In this document: piece by piece, positions 1-7,219 of the stretch
Numbering within the stretch: the stretch's first letter is position 1
Layout of the letters: each line of letters begins with the position of its first letter
Notes under the pieces: model-generated
The model's database searches: none
The model's input: the letters and a program-made list of their open reading frames with translations, nothing else
Told to the model about the DNA's origin: nothing
Program-made: the position numbers and the translations under genes
DNA from: JAICTV01 sp035634055
GTDB taxonomy: Bacteria > Planctomycetota > Phycisphaerae > Tepidisphaerales > Tepidisphaeraceae
Direction: 5' to 3'
NCBI GenBank assembly: GCA_035634055.1
Contig: DASQDR010000038.1
Location: forward strand, 1 to 9,770
Length of the DNA: 9,770 nt

Positions 1-1
1 G

Positions 2-1024
2 CCGACCACGGCCGAGGCACCCGGCAGCATCATCTTTCCGAACGACGATCCGGGCGCGCCTGCGGCGCCCACCGTCGTCCCACCAGCGCCGCCCGCGCCG
101 GGAAGCGCCACGCCCCCCGCGCCGGCCCCCGCGCCGCCGGCGGTGGCGTCGTCCGATCCCTTCGACCAGGCAATCGAGCGGTTGCAGGCGAAGGACTACA
201 ACGTCGCGTGGCAGCAGTTCGACGCGCTGCGCCGCCGGTACACGGCGCGCCCCGTCGGGGCGAACGAGGCGCTCACGCCGCAGCAGGCGCTCGCATGGGA
301 AGGGACCGCCGCCGCCGACATCGGGCGCGGCAACCCGGAGGACGCCCGCGCCCGCCTCGATACCGCGTTCGAGCACAACGTCCGCACGCGCTCGCTCGTG
401 CTCAACCGCGCGATCGCGACGGTGCTGAGCAAGGGCGTCACGTTCAAGCAGTTCGACGTCGCCGCCGGTGAGCTCAAGGCGTACCTTCAGGCGAACGCGA
501 ACGACGAGAAGGCGGCCGATATCTTTGCCGGACTGCTCGCCAAGGCGAGCGCCTTCCCCAACGTATCCAAGCAGCTCGAGCCGCACTGGGCGTTCCTCGA
601 TACGTACTACGACCAGCTCGCGCACAACCCGGAGGTCGCGGCGGCGCACCCGAACCAGCTCAAGTGGGGCACCGACTGGCTGCCCGCCGAGGAGGTCCGC
701 CGCTATCGGCTGGTGCGCGCGAACCCGACGTCCGCGGAGATCTTCCGCGGCGTCACCCGCGCCACCCGCGACCTTGAGATCGCCAAAGCCAAGGCGCTGG
801 CGGCGCAGCAAAAGCTCGATCAGGCCAGCGCCGCGGGCGGCGGCGGGGACATCGTCGGGCTCCGCGGGCAGCTCGACCTCGCGCAGAAGAACCTCGACGC
901 GGCGCAGAAGGCATACGACGCAGCGACGCAGCTCTACAAGCTGCCCCGGTACCCCGAAAAATTCGAGCCCGTGATCCCCTGGTCGATCACTGCCGCGCCC
1001 GCGGCGCCGGGCGCCGGGCAGTAA
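2..1024 (+). CDS. Partial (5' end missing) Pro/Ala-linked TPR-like helical protein with C-terminal coiled coil
   Basis: The reading frame is open from base 2 to a TAA at 1022-1024 (340 codons visible), so the true start lies left of the window. A GTG at 143 is the first start-type codon before the folded part, but no stop separates it from the upstream frame, so I do not treat it as the start. Residues 1-50 are a Pro/Ala-rich linker (runs of APAP, PPAP), typical of secreted or envelope proteins. Residues about 52-180 are amphipathic helices with TPR-like spacing (for example AIERLQAKDYNVAWQQF, then a GNPEDARARLDTAF helix pair). Residues about 250-310 are Ala/Lys/Gln-rich and look like an antiparallel coiled coil split by a GGGG turn. 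The last residues are again Ala/Pro/Gly-rich. No catalytic motif is visible. The role is unknown; a scaffolding or protein-contact role is an inference from TPR-like folds. It converges on the minus-strand gene ending at 1112. Confidence 0.8.
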   Translation, partial: PTTAEAPGSIIFPNDDPGAPAAPTVVPPAPPAPGSATPPAPAPAPPAVASSDPFDQAIERLQAKDYNVAWQQFDALRRRYTARPVGANEALTPQQALAWEGTAAADIGRGNPEDARARLDTAFEHNVRTRSLVLNRAIATVLSKGVTFKQFDVAAGELKAYLQANANDEKAADIFAGLLAKASAFPNVSKQLEPHWAFLDTYYDQLAHNPEVAAAHPNQLKWGTDWLPAEEVRRYRLVRANPTSAEIFRGVTRATRDLEIAKAKALAAQQKLDQASAAGGGGDIVGLRGQLDLAQKNLDAAQKAYDAATQLYKLPRYPEKFEPVIPWSITAAPAAPGAGQ

Positions 1025-1061
1025 CTCCAACCGCTACGCCGTCATGGGCTTGCGTAGGATC

Positions 1062-1090
1062 CCAACCGTCGGGGGTCGGTGACGGTTCGG
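1062..1090. terminator. Possible bidirectional terminator hairpin between convergent genes
   Basis: AACCGTC at 1064-1070 is the exact inverse complement of GACGGTT at 1081-1087, with a 10-base G-rich loop. A further CC/GG pair (1062-1063 with 1089-1090) can form if C1088 bulges out. It sits in the 87-base gap between the stop of the plus-strand gene (1024) and the stop of the minus-strand gene (1112), where a shared terminator is expected. No U-tract follows on either strand, so it is not a classical intrinsic terminator. Confidence 0.4.
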
Positions 1091-1111
1091 ATGCGGGTGG
1101 TCTTGCGGCGT

Positions 1112-2659
1112 TCACGCGAAGCAGACATCCGCCGCCCGGTGGCGGGTCAGGCCGGCGACGTGGATCTCGGCAGCGGGTTTGCTGGCGTCCCAGGTGCGCC
1201 ACAGGATCAGCCGCTGGCGGTCAGAACTGAGGGCGGCAATGGTGTCGGTGCTGGCGGCGATCGCGCGCAGCCCGCGGTGGGCGCTGGCGTACTGCGTGAC
1301 CAGCGGGTCGTCCTGTCCAACGCACTGCACCGGCCCGTCCTCGGTGGCGAGCAGCAATCGGTGCGACCCGAGCCACGGCAACAGGCACGCCGCCGTCACG
1401 TCACCGCAGCGCCGGGCGCCGGCGCAGTGCGGCTCGAGCGTCGCGGCGTTCAGGCTCTCGACGAACCCGTCGGACCGAACCACCATCACCGCGCCGGCGT
1501 CGGCGGCCAGGAAGATGACCGGGGCCGTCGACCCACTCGTGCCGACGCGCCGCGGCTGCTCGCCGTCGTCCGCCGACGCGACGAACACGTCGCCGCCGGC
1601 GCTGTAGATCACCCGTTGGTCATCGACGGCGACGACATTCCTGCTCCCCTGCTGGCGGATCGTTCGCACCGGCGGTTCGCCCGGCGCGTCGGCGCGCCAA
1701 GCCACCACGCCCGCGTCCCCGTGGGAGGCCCAGATCAAATCGCCCGCGACGACGGCGGCGTTGAAGCCTAGCGGCGAGGTGACGCCGGCATCGCGGAATC
1801 GCACGGCGTCGGAAGCGGCCGCCGCGTCGGCGAACAGCACGCCGACCTGCGCGCCGACCAGAAGCCCGCGACGGCCGGCCAGGGTCGCCGGTTGCACGCT
1901 ACGCAGCGGGCCGAGGTCGCTCGGCAGCTCGCTCACCGCGGGCCGCGGCGAATCGGCGCGCGTGTCGACGCTGATCACGCTCGTCCCCGCGACCGCCCGG
2001 AGCTGCGCCGCCGCGCCGCCGCCGCCGGAGGCGAGCAGCAGCGTCTGGAGCATGCTCCCGCGATCGGCGGGGCTGACGCGATCGAGCAGTTGTCCCGGCG
2101 ACAGTCCCGGCATGGTCTGGCGCAGCGCCTCGAACTGCCGCAGCAGCTCTGCCGCCCTCTGCACGTGCTCCGCCTGCCCCGCCGCCCGCCGCTCCGCCAG
2201 CTTCCGCTGCATCGCCTCGAGCTTTTCCCGCTCCAGCGTCGGGCTTTCAATCGACAGATCGAACGGCGGCAGCACCTCGACGCCGCAGGCGAAGGCGACC
2301 GGCTTCGCCGCCGCGCGCAACGCCTCCACCACAGCCTCCCTGTGCGCCCCGCCGGTCCACTCCTCGGCGGATCGCTGCGCCAGCAGGGGCTCGGCACCGT
2401 CGTGCAGCTTCGGCGAGAAGTGGGCGGACACGTCATCGCTGGTGGCGGCGTCGCGGTCGGACAGGAACGCCTCGGCGAACATCTCGCGGTCGCCGCGCTG
2501 GTCAATGGCGCGGGCGCTGAACGTGAAGGCGACCTCCAGCGCGTGCGCGTCCGCCGATTGCAGGCCCGCCAGCCGCACGCGGCAGCGCAGCGGCTCCGGC
2601 CGCAGGCTGAGCTGCGATCCGTTTCGGCGGGCGAGTTCTCGGGTTCCGATGGTGCTCAT
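1112..2659 (-). CDS. Probable SPFH/band-7-like domain, coiled coil and beta-propeller fusion protein
   Basis: 515 residues, TGA stop at 1112-1114. I chose the ATG at 2657-2659 (MSTIGTREL) because GGAG lies 8 bases upstream and it follows the previous gene's stop by 20 bases; a longer frame to 2797 would overlap that gene. Residues about 18-140 resemble an SPFH/band-7 domain: a strand pair around VRLAGLQSADAHALEVAFTF, a DREMFAEAFL helix, an AEEW segment and a long helix ending in GVEVLPPFDLSIESP. Residues 141-182 are heptad-like and charged (LEREKLEAMQRKLAERRA), where flotillin-type proteins carry a coiled coil. After a Gly-rich break at 211-217, residues about 220-515 are repeated short strands (GVVAWRAD, GDVFVASADDGE, GFVESLNAATLE, LILWRTWD) typical of a PQQ/WD40-like beta-propeller with about six or seven blades. 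No signal peptide or membrane segment is visible, so it is probably cytoplasmic. SPFH proteins often organise membrane microdomains; a membrane role here is inference, supported by the membrane-protein gene just upstream. Propeller confidence is good, SPFH moderate. Confidence 0.85.
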   Translation of the reverse strand: MSTIGTRELARRNGSQLSLRPEPLRCRVRLAGLQSADAHALEVAFTFSARAIDQRGDREMFAEAFLSDRDAATSDDVSAHFSPKLHDGAEPLLAQRSAEEWTGGAHREAVVEALRAAAKPVAFACGVEVLPPFDLSIESPTLEREKLEAMQRKLAERRAAGQAEHVQRAAELLRQFEALRQTMPGLSPGQLLDRVSPADRGSMLQTLLLASGGGGAAAQLRAVAGTSVISVDTRADSPRPAVSELPSDLGPLRSVQPATLAGRRGLLVGAQVGVLFADAAAASDAVRFRDAGVTSPLGFNAAVVAGDLIWASHGDAGVVAWRADAPGEPPVRTIRQQGSRNVVAVDDQRVIYSAGGDVFVASADDGEQPRRVGTSGSTAPVIFLAADAGAVMVVRSDGFVESLNAATLEPHCAGARRCGDVTAACLLPWLGSHRLLLATEDGPVQCVGQDDPLVTQYASAHRGLRAIAASTDTIAALSSDRQRLILWRTWDASKPAAEIHVAGLTRHRAADVCFA

Positions 2660-2667
2660 GGCCGCGA

Positions 2668-2671
2668 CTCC
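2668..2671 (-). promoter_or_regulatory. Ribosome binding site (GGAG) deciding the start of the SPFH/propeller gene
   Basis: The minus strand reads GGAG, then 8 bases, then ATG at 2659. This spacing is good and favours the ATG at 2659 over in-frame starts further upstream. The site lies in the 20-base gap after the stop of the membrane-protein gene, consistent with the two being translated from one mRNA. Confidence 0.55.
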
Positions 2672-2679
2672 GGAGCATC

Positions 2680-4119
2680 TTAATCCGCCCGCAGCCGATC
2701 GGGTGAGTATAAAACATCGCCCGCGATGGAACGCGCGCCCCGACCGGCCGGAGCGGTGCCAGGGGCGGAAGTCGCCTCCGGCGCGGCGCCCTGCCAACGG
2801 AAGAGCAGGCGGTTGCGGTACGCCCCGGCGGCGTGACCGACACTGCTGAAACCGCGGCCGACGCTGGTGGCGGCGAGCGTCACGAAAAAGCTGGCTGGCG
2901 AACGCGGATCCTCGCTGTCGAGGCTGAACTCAATCGCGTTGACCGGCACGCCCCACCCGGCCGTCGGCGATACCGCCGTCGACGCCTGGGCCGCCCAATC
3001 CTTCAGCTCGAGCGAGGCGAGCGGCGCCCCCTCGTCGTGCAGCGTCACGGTGAGCGGATCCTCTAACCCCATCGGTCCCTCCGCGAGCGTGCGAAACGGG
3101 CCCTTCTCGCCGCTTGCCGCCTCGGCGATGCGGAACGTTCCGTCGGCGGCGAGATAGGCGAAGCGGGCCGGGGCGCCGAGCGGGTAGCCCAAGTGCCTCA
3201 CCTCCACCGGCGTCTGCGGGCAGGGGGAGAAGGTCACCGTCAGCTTCCGGTGGCCCGCGAGCGTGATGGCGGCATAGGTGTTCAGGTGCGAGAAGACCGG
3301 CCCGGGGAGGTGCGACGTGCAATCGACGTCGCAGCCGGAGGCGGCGGACGCTTCACGGATGTCGAGCCGGGAGCGGCAGCCGATCGGGTCCTCGTACCAC
3401 GCCGAAATCGCGTCATCAGCGGCCGAGAAACCGGTCAGCATGCGCAGCGGTTTCATGCGCTCGGCCGGCGGCGCGAACATGGTCCAGCAGCGGTCGGGCG
3501 AGCGGCTTCGGAACGTGAGCAGCGGCTCCACGTACGCCACGTAGCGACCACGCTGAAGGGTGACGAGGCCGCTCTGAACGTTCACGCTGAAACCGCGCGG
3601 GCGACGGGCGGCCGCCGGGGAGGCATGTAATGGAAGCGGCTCCAAGGTCGCCATGCGGGGCCGCGTGCCGGGCAAGCCCGCGCGCTGCGACAGCGGCAGC
3701 GCCACGCCGATCGCCGCCCCGAGGATCAGCATCGGCAACGTGACCGCGCGCCGCAGCGACGCGCCGCGCAGGGTTGGCGCGACCGCCCCCGCGGCGACCA
3801 CCGCGGCCGCCGCGACAAATACGAGGAACCGCAGGCGGAAGCTGACTGGGAAGACCACCCGGGCAGAGCAGGCGCCGGACAGCCAGAGCACCGCGAGCGA
3901 AATCAGCACGGCCCGCGCCACGTCCAGCCGCCCGCGGCGTGCGGCCAACAGTGCTAGCGCGATCGCTGCGATCACCACCGGCGGCAGAATTTGGTTCACC
4001 AAGAAATGCGGGTGCAGCAGCGGAAAGCCGCCCGGCATGAGAAGCCACCACGCCGCGGCGGCCACCGCGTGGGCGAGGAGGACCAGCAACCAGAAAATGC
4101 GCGACTGGAGGCGGACCAT
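2680..4119 (-). CDS. Multi-pass membrane protein with large soluble domain, family unknown
   Basis: 479 residues from the ATG at 4117-4119 (MVRLQSRIF) to a TAA at 2680-2682. The frame runs upstream to 4323, but that part is Arg/Pro-rich, would overlap the neighbouring hydrolase gene and lacks protein character, so I start just before the first hydrophobic helix. No clear Shine-Dalgarno precedes this ATG, so the start is tentative. Five hydrophobic segments can be seen at about residues 8-28, 44-61, 66-84, 97-115 and 127-144. Residues about 165-445 form a mostly beta-like soluble region containing five cysteines (C211, C248, C263, C267, C300), which could allow disulfides if it lies outside the cytoplasm. 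The last 35 residues are Ala/Pro/Gly-rich. I recognise no family or catalytic motif. The gene precedes the SPFH/propeller gene by 20 bases, so the two probably act together; the 160-base gap upstream could hold a separate promoter. Confidence 0.75.
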   Translation of the reverse strand: MVRLQSRIFWLLVLLAHAVAAAAWWLLMPGGFPLLHPHFLVNQILPPVVIAAIALALLAARRGRLDVARAVLISLAVLWLSGACSARVVFPVSFRLRFLVFVAAAAVVAAGAVAPTLRGASLRRAVTLPMLILGAAIGVALPLSQRAGLPGTRPRMATLEPLPLHASPAAARRPRGFSVNVQSGLVTLQRGRYVAYVEPLLTFRSRSPDRCWTMFAPPAERMKPLRMLTGFSAADDAISAWYEDPIGCRSRLDIREASAASGCDVDCTSHLPGPVFSHLNTYAAITLAGHRKLTVTFSPCPQTPVEVRHLGYPLGAPARFAYLAADGTFRIAEAASGEKGPFRTLAEGPMGLEDPLTVTLHDEGAPLASLELKDWAAQASTAVSPTAGWGVPVNAIEFSLDSEDPRSPASFFVTLAATSVGRGFSSVGHAAGAYRNRLLFRWQGAAPEATSAPGTAPAGRGARSIAGDVLYSPDRLRAD

Positions 4120-4242
4120 CGTGAGGGGAAACCGCCGGGCGGGCGGGTGGCGTGACCGCTCCGGAAGTGGCCCGCCGGGTCTCGCCGGCACGTTTCCCGC
4201 GGCGAGCCGATCTTCGCGGTCGGCCTCTGGCGCGGCGCATGC

Positions 4243-4259
4243 TTGGGCGGGAGGCCCAA
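4243..4259 (-). other. Short hairpin downstream of the hydrolase gene
   Basis: TTGGGC (4243-4248) and GCCCAA (4254-4259) form a perfect 6-base stem with a 5-base loop, about 20 bases after the hydrolase stop in the direction of transcription. There is no U-tract. It lies in the 160-base gap 4120-4279, the largest in the minus-strand series, so it might mark a weak terminator or processing site. In DNA this GC-rich a stem of this size can arise by chance. I see no convincing promoter elsewhere in the gap. Confidence 0.25.
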
Positions 4260-4279
4260 CCCACCTCAGGGGCGGGCGG

Positions 4280-5518
4280 TCACTTTGCCAGCGGGTCTTT
4301 CGCCGGCCGCGCGTACGGGCCATCGTGAAGCGCCTCGAGGTCGATTTCGTCGAGTCGGCCGAGGTACCACGTGAACTGCCCGAGCGGGGCGTACTGCCGG
4401 GCCACCTGCACGTTGGCGGCGAAGATGGGGGTGGGGATGCGGTCGGCGGAAAGGGCGCAGATCAGGCGCGAGCGGCCCGCCTCGCCGAGCCGCGCCAGCG
4501 CCTTCTCGGCGGCCGGGCGGATGTCGGCGCCGTACATGCTCACGGCCACCGCGTCGAGCAGCCCCTCGCGCGCCCACAGGTCCCAGCTTTGCCCACGCGC
4601 GTCCATCTCGTCCGGGCCGACGACGTAGGACGTGATCGGCAGCCCCGGCCGGGCGGCGTGGACGACGCGGCGGAAGTGCCGCATGGCCGCCAGCGTTTGT
4701 TGCCGCTTCCACTGCGTCCACTTCTCGTGCTCGTCGCTCCCGTTCTCGAACCGCTTGAGTTCCAGCCCCGCGTCCTTGAGGAAGCGTGCCTTGCAATAGT
4801 TGCAGAAGCAGTGGTCGGCCTCGGCGAAGCGGATGCGGTCCAGGTGCAGGCCGTCCACCGGATACTTGGCGACCACCTCCACCATCAGCCGCCCGAGCAC
4901 CTCGTGGGAGCGCGGGTTGGCAGGGCAGAGGGAATAGTAGTCGCCGAAGGCGCGGTGGATCGACCTGTTGCCCCGCGCGTCGATCGACGCCAGCTCCGGG
5001 TGGCTGCTGAGCACCGGCCCCAGCGAGCGGTCCTTCGTGGCGTCGGGGGTGAAGTAGGCGTAAAAGCCGTAGCTGATCCACGGTTCAACCCGCAAGCCGC
5101 GCGACTTCGCTTCGGCGAGCGCAGCGCCGAAAGCGTCCCCGCCCTTGAGGTCCGGGTGCAGCGGCGCGACGGCGCTGCCGGCGTACGCGGTGTAGCCGCG
5201 GAACCAGGCGTCGATCAGGACCGTGTTGAAGTTGGCCCGCTTCAACTGGTCGAACTTCCGCAGCATCGCGTCGCGCGGGCCGAGCAGGTCGTTGGACGGG
5301 ACCCAGACGCCGCGCGCCTCGACGGCCGGCTGCGTGAAGCGGACTTCGCCTTCGATGCTGCGGTGCGTCACGCGCACTTCGGCCTGGCCCGGCTCGACCT
5401 CCGCCGGCGCGGTGGCGGGTTGAAACTCGGCGGACGTGAAGGCGGTGACGGCGACGAAGACGACGAGAGCGGCGCAGCAGAACGCGAGCGGGCGGAGGCG
5501 GCGGCGGCGGCGGATCAT
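4280..5518 (-). CDS. Exported family-10 glycosylhydrolase-like (GHL10/DUF187) TIM-barrel protein
   Basis: 412 residues. The ATG at 5516-5518 is supported by GAGGAG 5 bases upstream. An Arg-rich N-terminus (MIRRRRRLRP) and a hydrophobic stretch at about 11-30 form a signal peptide or N-terminal anchor. Residues about 68-395 carry GHL10/DUF187 barrel landmarks: EARGVWVPSNDLL (67-79), FNTVLIDAWFRG (97-108), GLRVEPWISYGFYAYF (141-156) and YPVDGLHLDRIRF (219-231). Asp and Glu residues at the ends of such strands (D103, E145, D222, D227) are candidates for the active site. A Cys-x-Cys-x2-Cys group (C237, C239, C242) follows the DGLHLDRIRF strand and may bind a metal. Related proteins are thought to act on polysaccharides of the cell envelope or environment; the substrate is not readable here. 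The gene starts 56 bases after the outer-membrane efflux gene, so it is probably co-transcribed with the exporter, but a functional link is only inferred. Confidence 0.9.
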   Translation of the reverse strand: MIRRRRRLRPLAFCCAALVVFVAVTAFTSAEFQPATAPAEVEPGQAEVRVTHRSIEGEVRFTQPAVEARGVWVPSNDLLGPRDAMLRKFDQLKRANFNTVLIDAWFRGYTAYAGSAVAPLHPDLKGGDAFGAALAEAKSRGLRVEPWISYGFYAYFTPDATKDRSLGPVLSSHPELASIDARGNRSIHRAFGDYYSLCPANPRSHEVLGRLMVEVVAKYPVDGLHLDRIRFAEADHCFCNYCKARFLKDAGLELKRFENGSDEHEKWTQWKRQQTLAAMRHFRRVVHAARPGLPITSYVVGPDEMDARGQSWDLWAREGLLDAVAVSMYGADIRPAAEKALARLGEAGRSRLICALSADRIPTPIFAANVQVARQYAPLGQFTWYLGRLDEIDLEALHDGPYARPAKDPLAK

Positions 5519-5523
5519 TCACT

Positions 5524-5529
5524 CTCCTC
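5524..5529 (-). promoter_or_regulatory. Ribosome binding site (GAGGAG) of the glycosylhydrolase-like gene
   Basis: The minus strand reads GAGGAG followed by 5 bases and ATG at 5518. It is the best Shine-Dalgarno match in the window and fixes the start of the hydrolase gene immediately before its signal sequence. Confidence 0.65.
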
Positions 5530-5574
5530 GGCGCGAAGCCATCGCCCCACGCGATCCACGGACGGCCCGATGCC

Positions 5575-7167
5575 CTACCGCGTGGGCGGCGCGGCGGGCT
5601 GCGTGGCGAGTGCGGGCGGCGTCGCGGGCGGCAGGTCCTCCGAGGCCGGCGGCACCTGCGGGCCCTGCGAGTCGGGCGTGGGCCGCGTCGCCGCCGCGCT
5701 CGGCGGCTGCTCCTCGAACTCCCACCCGCCGCCCAGCGCCTTGTACAGCGCGATCAGGTTCTGGGCGAGAACGCGATCACTTTGCACCAGCGCGTCCTCG
5801 CTGGACAAGAGCGATCTCTGGGCCGAGAGCACATTCAGGAAGTCGGTCCGCCCGTTGCTGTAAAGCTGTGTCGATAATTCCACCGCCTGGCGGTTGGCGA
5901 CGACCGCGTCGGACAAGCTCGCCCGCCGCTCCTGCTCCTTGGTATACGAGATCAGGGCGTTCTCCACCTCGCGCAGCGCGTTGAGCACCGCCTGCCGGTA
6001 GGCGAGCAGCGCCTGCTCCTGGCGGGCATTCTGGACCGCGATTTCCGCGCGGATCTGCCCGGCGTTGAACAGCGGCCAGCTCACGCCCGGGCCGACCGAC
6101 CAGTTGCGGTTGCCGGCGTTGAACAAATTGCCCGGGCGCGCCCCCTGGTAACCGACCGACCCGTTGAGGGTGAAGCGGGGAAAAAGGTCAGCGGTGGCCG
6201 AGCCGATGCGGGCGGTGGCGGCGTGAAGCTGCGCGTCGGCGCGGCGAATGTCCGGGCGGCGGCGAAGCAGGTCACTGGGCAGCCCGACCGGCACCGCCGG
6301 CGGCACCGGCGGGATCGAGCCCCCGCCTGCCAGTTCCTCCAGCAGCGCCGTCGGCTCCTGCCCGAGCAGCACCCCGAGCGTGAAGATCGTCTGCTGCACG
6401 TTCGCTTCCAGCAGCGGGATCTGCGATTCGGTAGACGCCACCTGGGCCGTCGCGTTGGCCACGTCCAACCGGCTGCTGAACCCGCCGGCGAACAGCCGCT
6501 GCGTCAGCCCGGCGCTGCGGCGCTGGGCAATGAGGTTGTCGTTGGCAATGTGGATCTGTCGCTGAAAGCCGCGGAGGTCGAGGTAGGTGAGGGCGACCTC
6601 CGACAGCAGCGTGATCAGCACGTCGCGACGGTCCTCGACGGCCGCGCGGACGTCGGCGTTGGCGGCCTCGATGTCGCGCCGGCGCCCGCCGAAGATGTCC
6701 AGCTCCCAGGAGGCGTCGATCCCCGCGTTGAACAGGTCGGACTCCCCGCCGTCACCGCCGCCGCCGGCGCGGCGGTAGCTGGCGCTGGTGTCGAGGAAGG
6801 GCCAGAGGTTGGCGCCGACGGCGCGGCGCGACGCCCGCGCCTCGCGCACGCGCGCCGCCGCCTGCCGCACGTCGAGGTTCTGCTCCGCCGCCCGCGCGAT
6901 CAGCGATTGCAGCATCGGGTCGTCGAACGTCGCCCACCACGCCGCCACGTCCGCCGGCTGCTCGTTGGCGATGCTCGCCGGCCGCGTCGTCGCCGGGCGC
7001 GTCGTGGCGCCGAGGAAGCCTTTGGGGACCCGTGATTCGGGTGGCTTGTAATTTGGTCCGACCTTGCAGCCGGCGAACAGGATTAGCAGGAGGCACACAA
7101 CGCAATGGGAGGGGAAAACCGCGAAGGGGGAGATAATTGGCGTTTCCGCGTCTTCTGCTTTGAGCAT
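5575..7167 (-). CDS. Outer-membrane efflux lipoprotein, NodT/CusC (TolC superfamily) type
   Basis: 530 residues from the ATG at 7165-7167 to a TAG at 5575-5577. The frame is open to 7500, but that part overlaps the permease gene and is low-complexity Ser/Arg, so it is rejected. A hydrophobic stretch ends in a lipobox, LFAGC, with the lipidated cysteine at residue 34, followed by KVGPNYKPP, the usual start of a NodT-type protein. Two outer-membrane-efflux (OEP) repeats follow, about residues 75-275 and 300-475. Family landmarks are WELDIFGGRRRDIEAA (154-169), GLPSDLLRRRPDIRRADAQL (295-314) and the closing ALGGGW (477-482). The protein should trimerise into an outer-membrane beta-barrel plus a periplasmic alpha-helical tunnel, forming the exit duct of the pump encoded upstream. 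Residues 484-530 are an unusual Pro/Ala/Thr/Gln-rich tail, and residues 55-64 repeat TTRPA twice. No clear Shine-Dalgarno is seen; a run of seven A lies close upstream. It starts 52 bases after the permease stop. Confidence 0.95.
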   Translation of the reverse strand: MLKAEDAETPIISPFAVFPSHCVVCLLLILFAGCKVGPNYKPPESRVPKGFLGATTRPATTRPASIANEQPADVAAWWATFDDPMLQSLIARAAEQNLDVRQAAARVREARASRRAVGANLWPFLDTSASYRRAGGGGDGGESDLFNAGIDASWELDIFGGRRRDIEAANADVRAAVEDRRDVLITLLSEVALTYLDLRGFQRQIHIANDNLIAQRRSAGLTQRLFAGGFSSRLDVANATAQVASTESQIPLLEANVQQTIFTLGVLLGQEPTALLEELAGGGSIPPVPPAVPVGLPSDLLRRRPDIRRADAQLHAATARIGSATADLFPRFTLNGSVGYQGARPGNLFNAGNRNWSVGPGVSWPLFNAGQIRAEIAVQNARQEQALLAYRQAVLNALREVENALISYTKEQERRASLSDAVVANRQAVELSTQLYSNGRTDFLNVLSAQRSLLSSEDALVQSDRVLAQNLIALYKALGGGWEFEEQPPSAAATRPTPDSQGPQVPPASEDLPPATPPALATQPAAPPTR

Positions 7168-7219
7168 TGCCGTTTTTTTCGTGCTTCGAATTGCTTCTTC
7201 TGTCGCGCGCCGGCGCAGC

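Noticed and set aside
2660..2797. Upstream extension of the SPFH/propeller gene
   Set aside because: It would overlap the membrane-protein gene by over 100 bases, is Arg/Gly-rich, and ignores the GGAG-ATG start at 2659.
1761..2849. Open frame of 362 codons on the plus strand
   Set aside because: It is Ser/Arg/Ala-rich and antisense to the SPFH/propeller gene, which has a ribosome binding site and domain-like sequence.
4120..4323. Upstream extension of the five-helix membrane protein
   Set aside because: It overlaps the end of the hydrolase gene and is Arg/Pro-rich without protein character. The ATG at 4119 leads straight into the first membrane helix, though it has no clear ribosome binding site.
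3653..5863. Open frame of 736 codons on the plus strand
   Set aside because: It lies antisense to the membrane-protein, hydrolase and efflux genes. Its composition is Arg/Ala/Pro-rich with no domain, and the opposite strand carries clear families. It is a by-product of high GC content.
7173..7179. Run of seven T (seven A in the minus-strand mRNA) before the efflux lipoprotein gene
   Set aside because: It lies outside the chosen coding region, no hairpin precedes it, and on the transcribed strand it is an A-run, so it is not a terminator. A slippage role cannot be supported.
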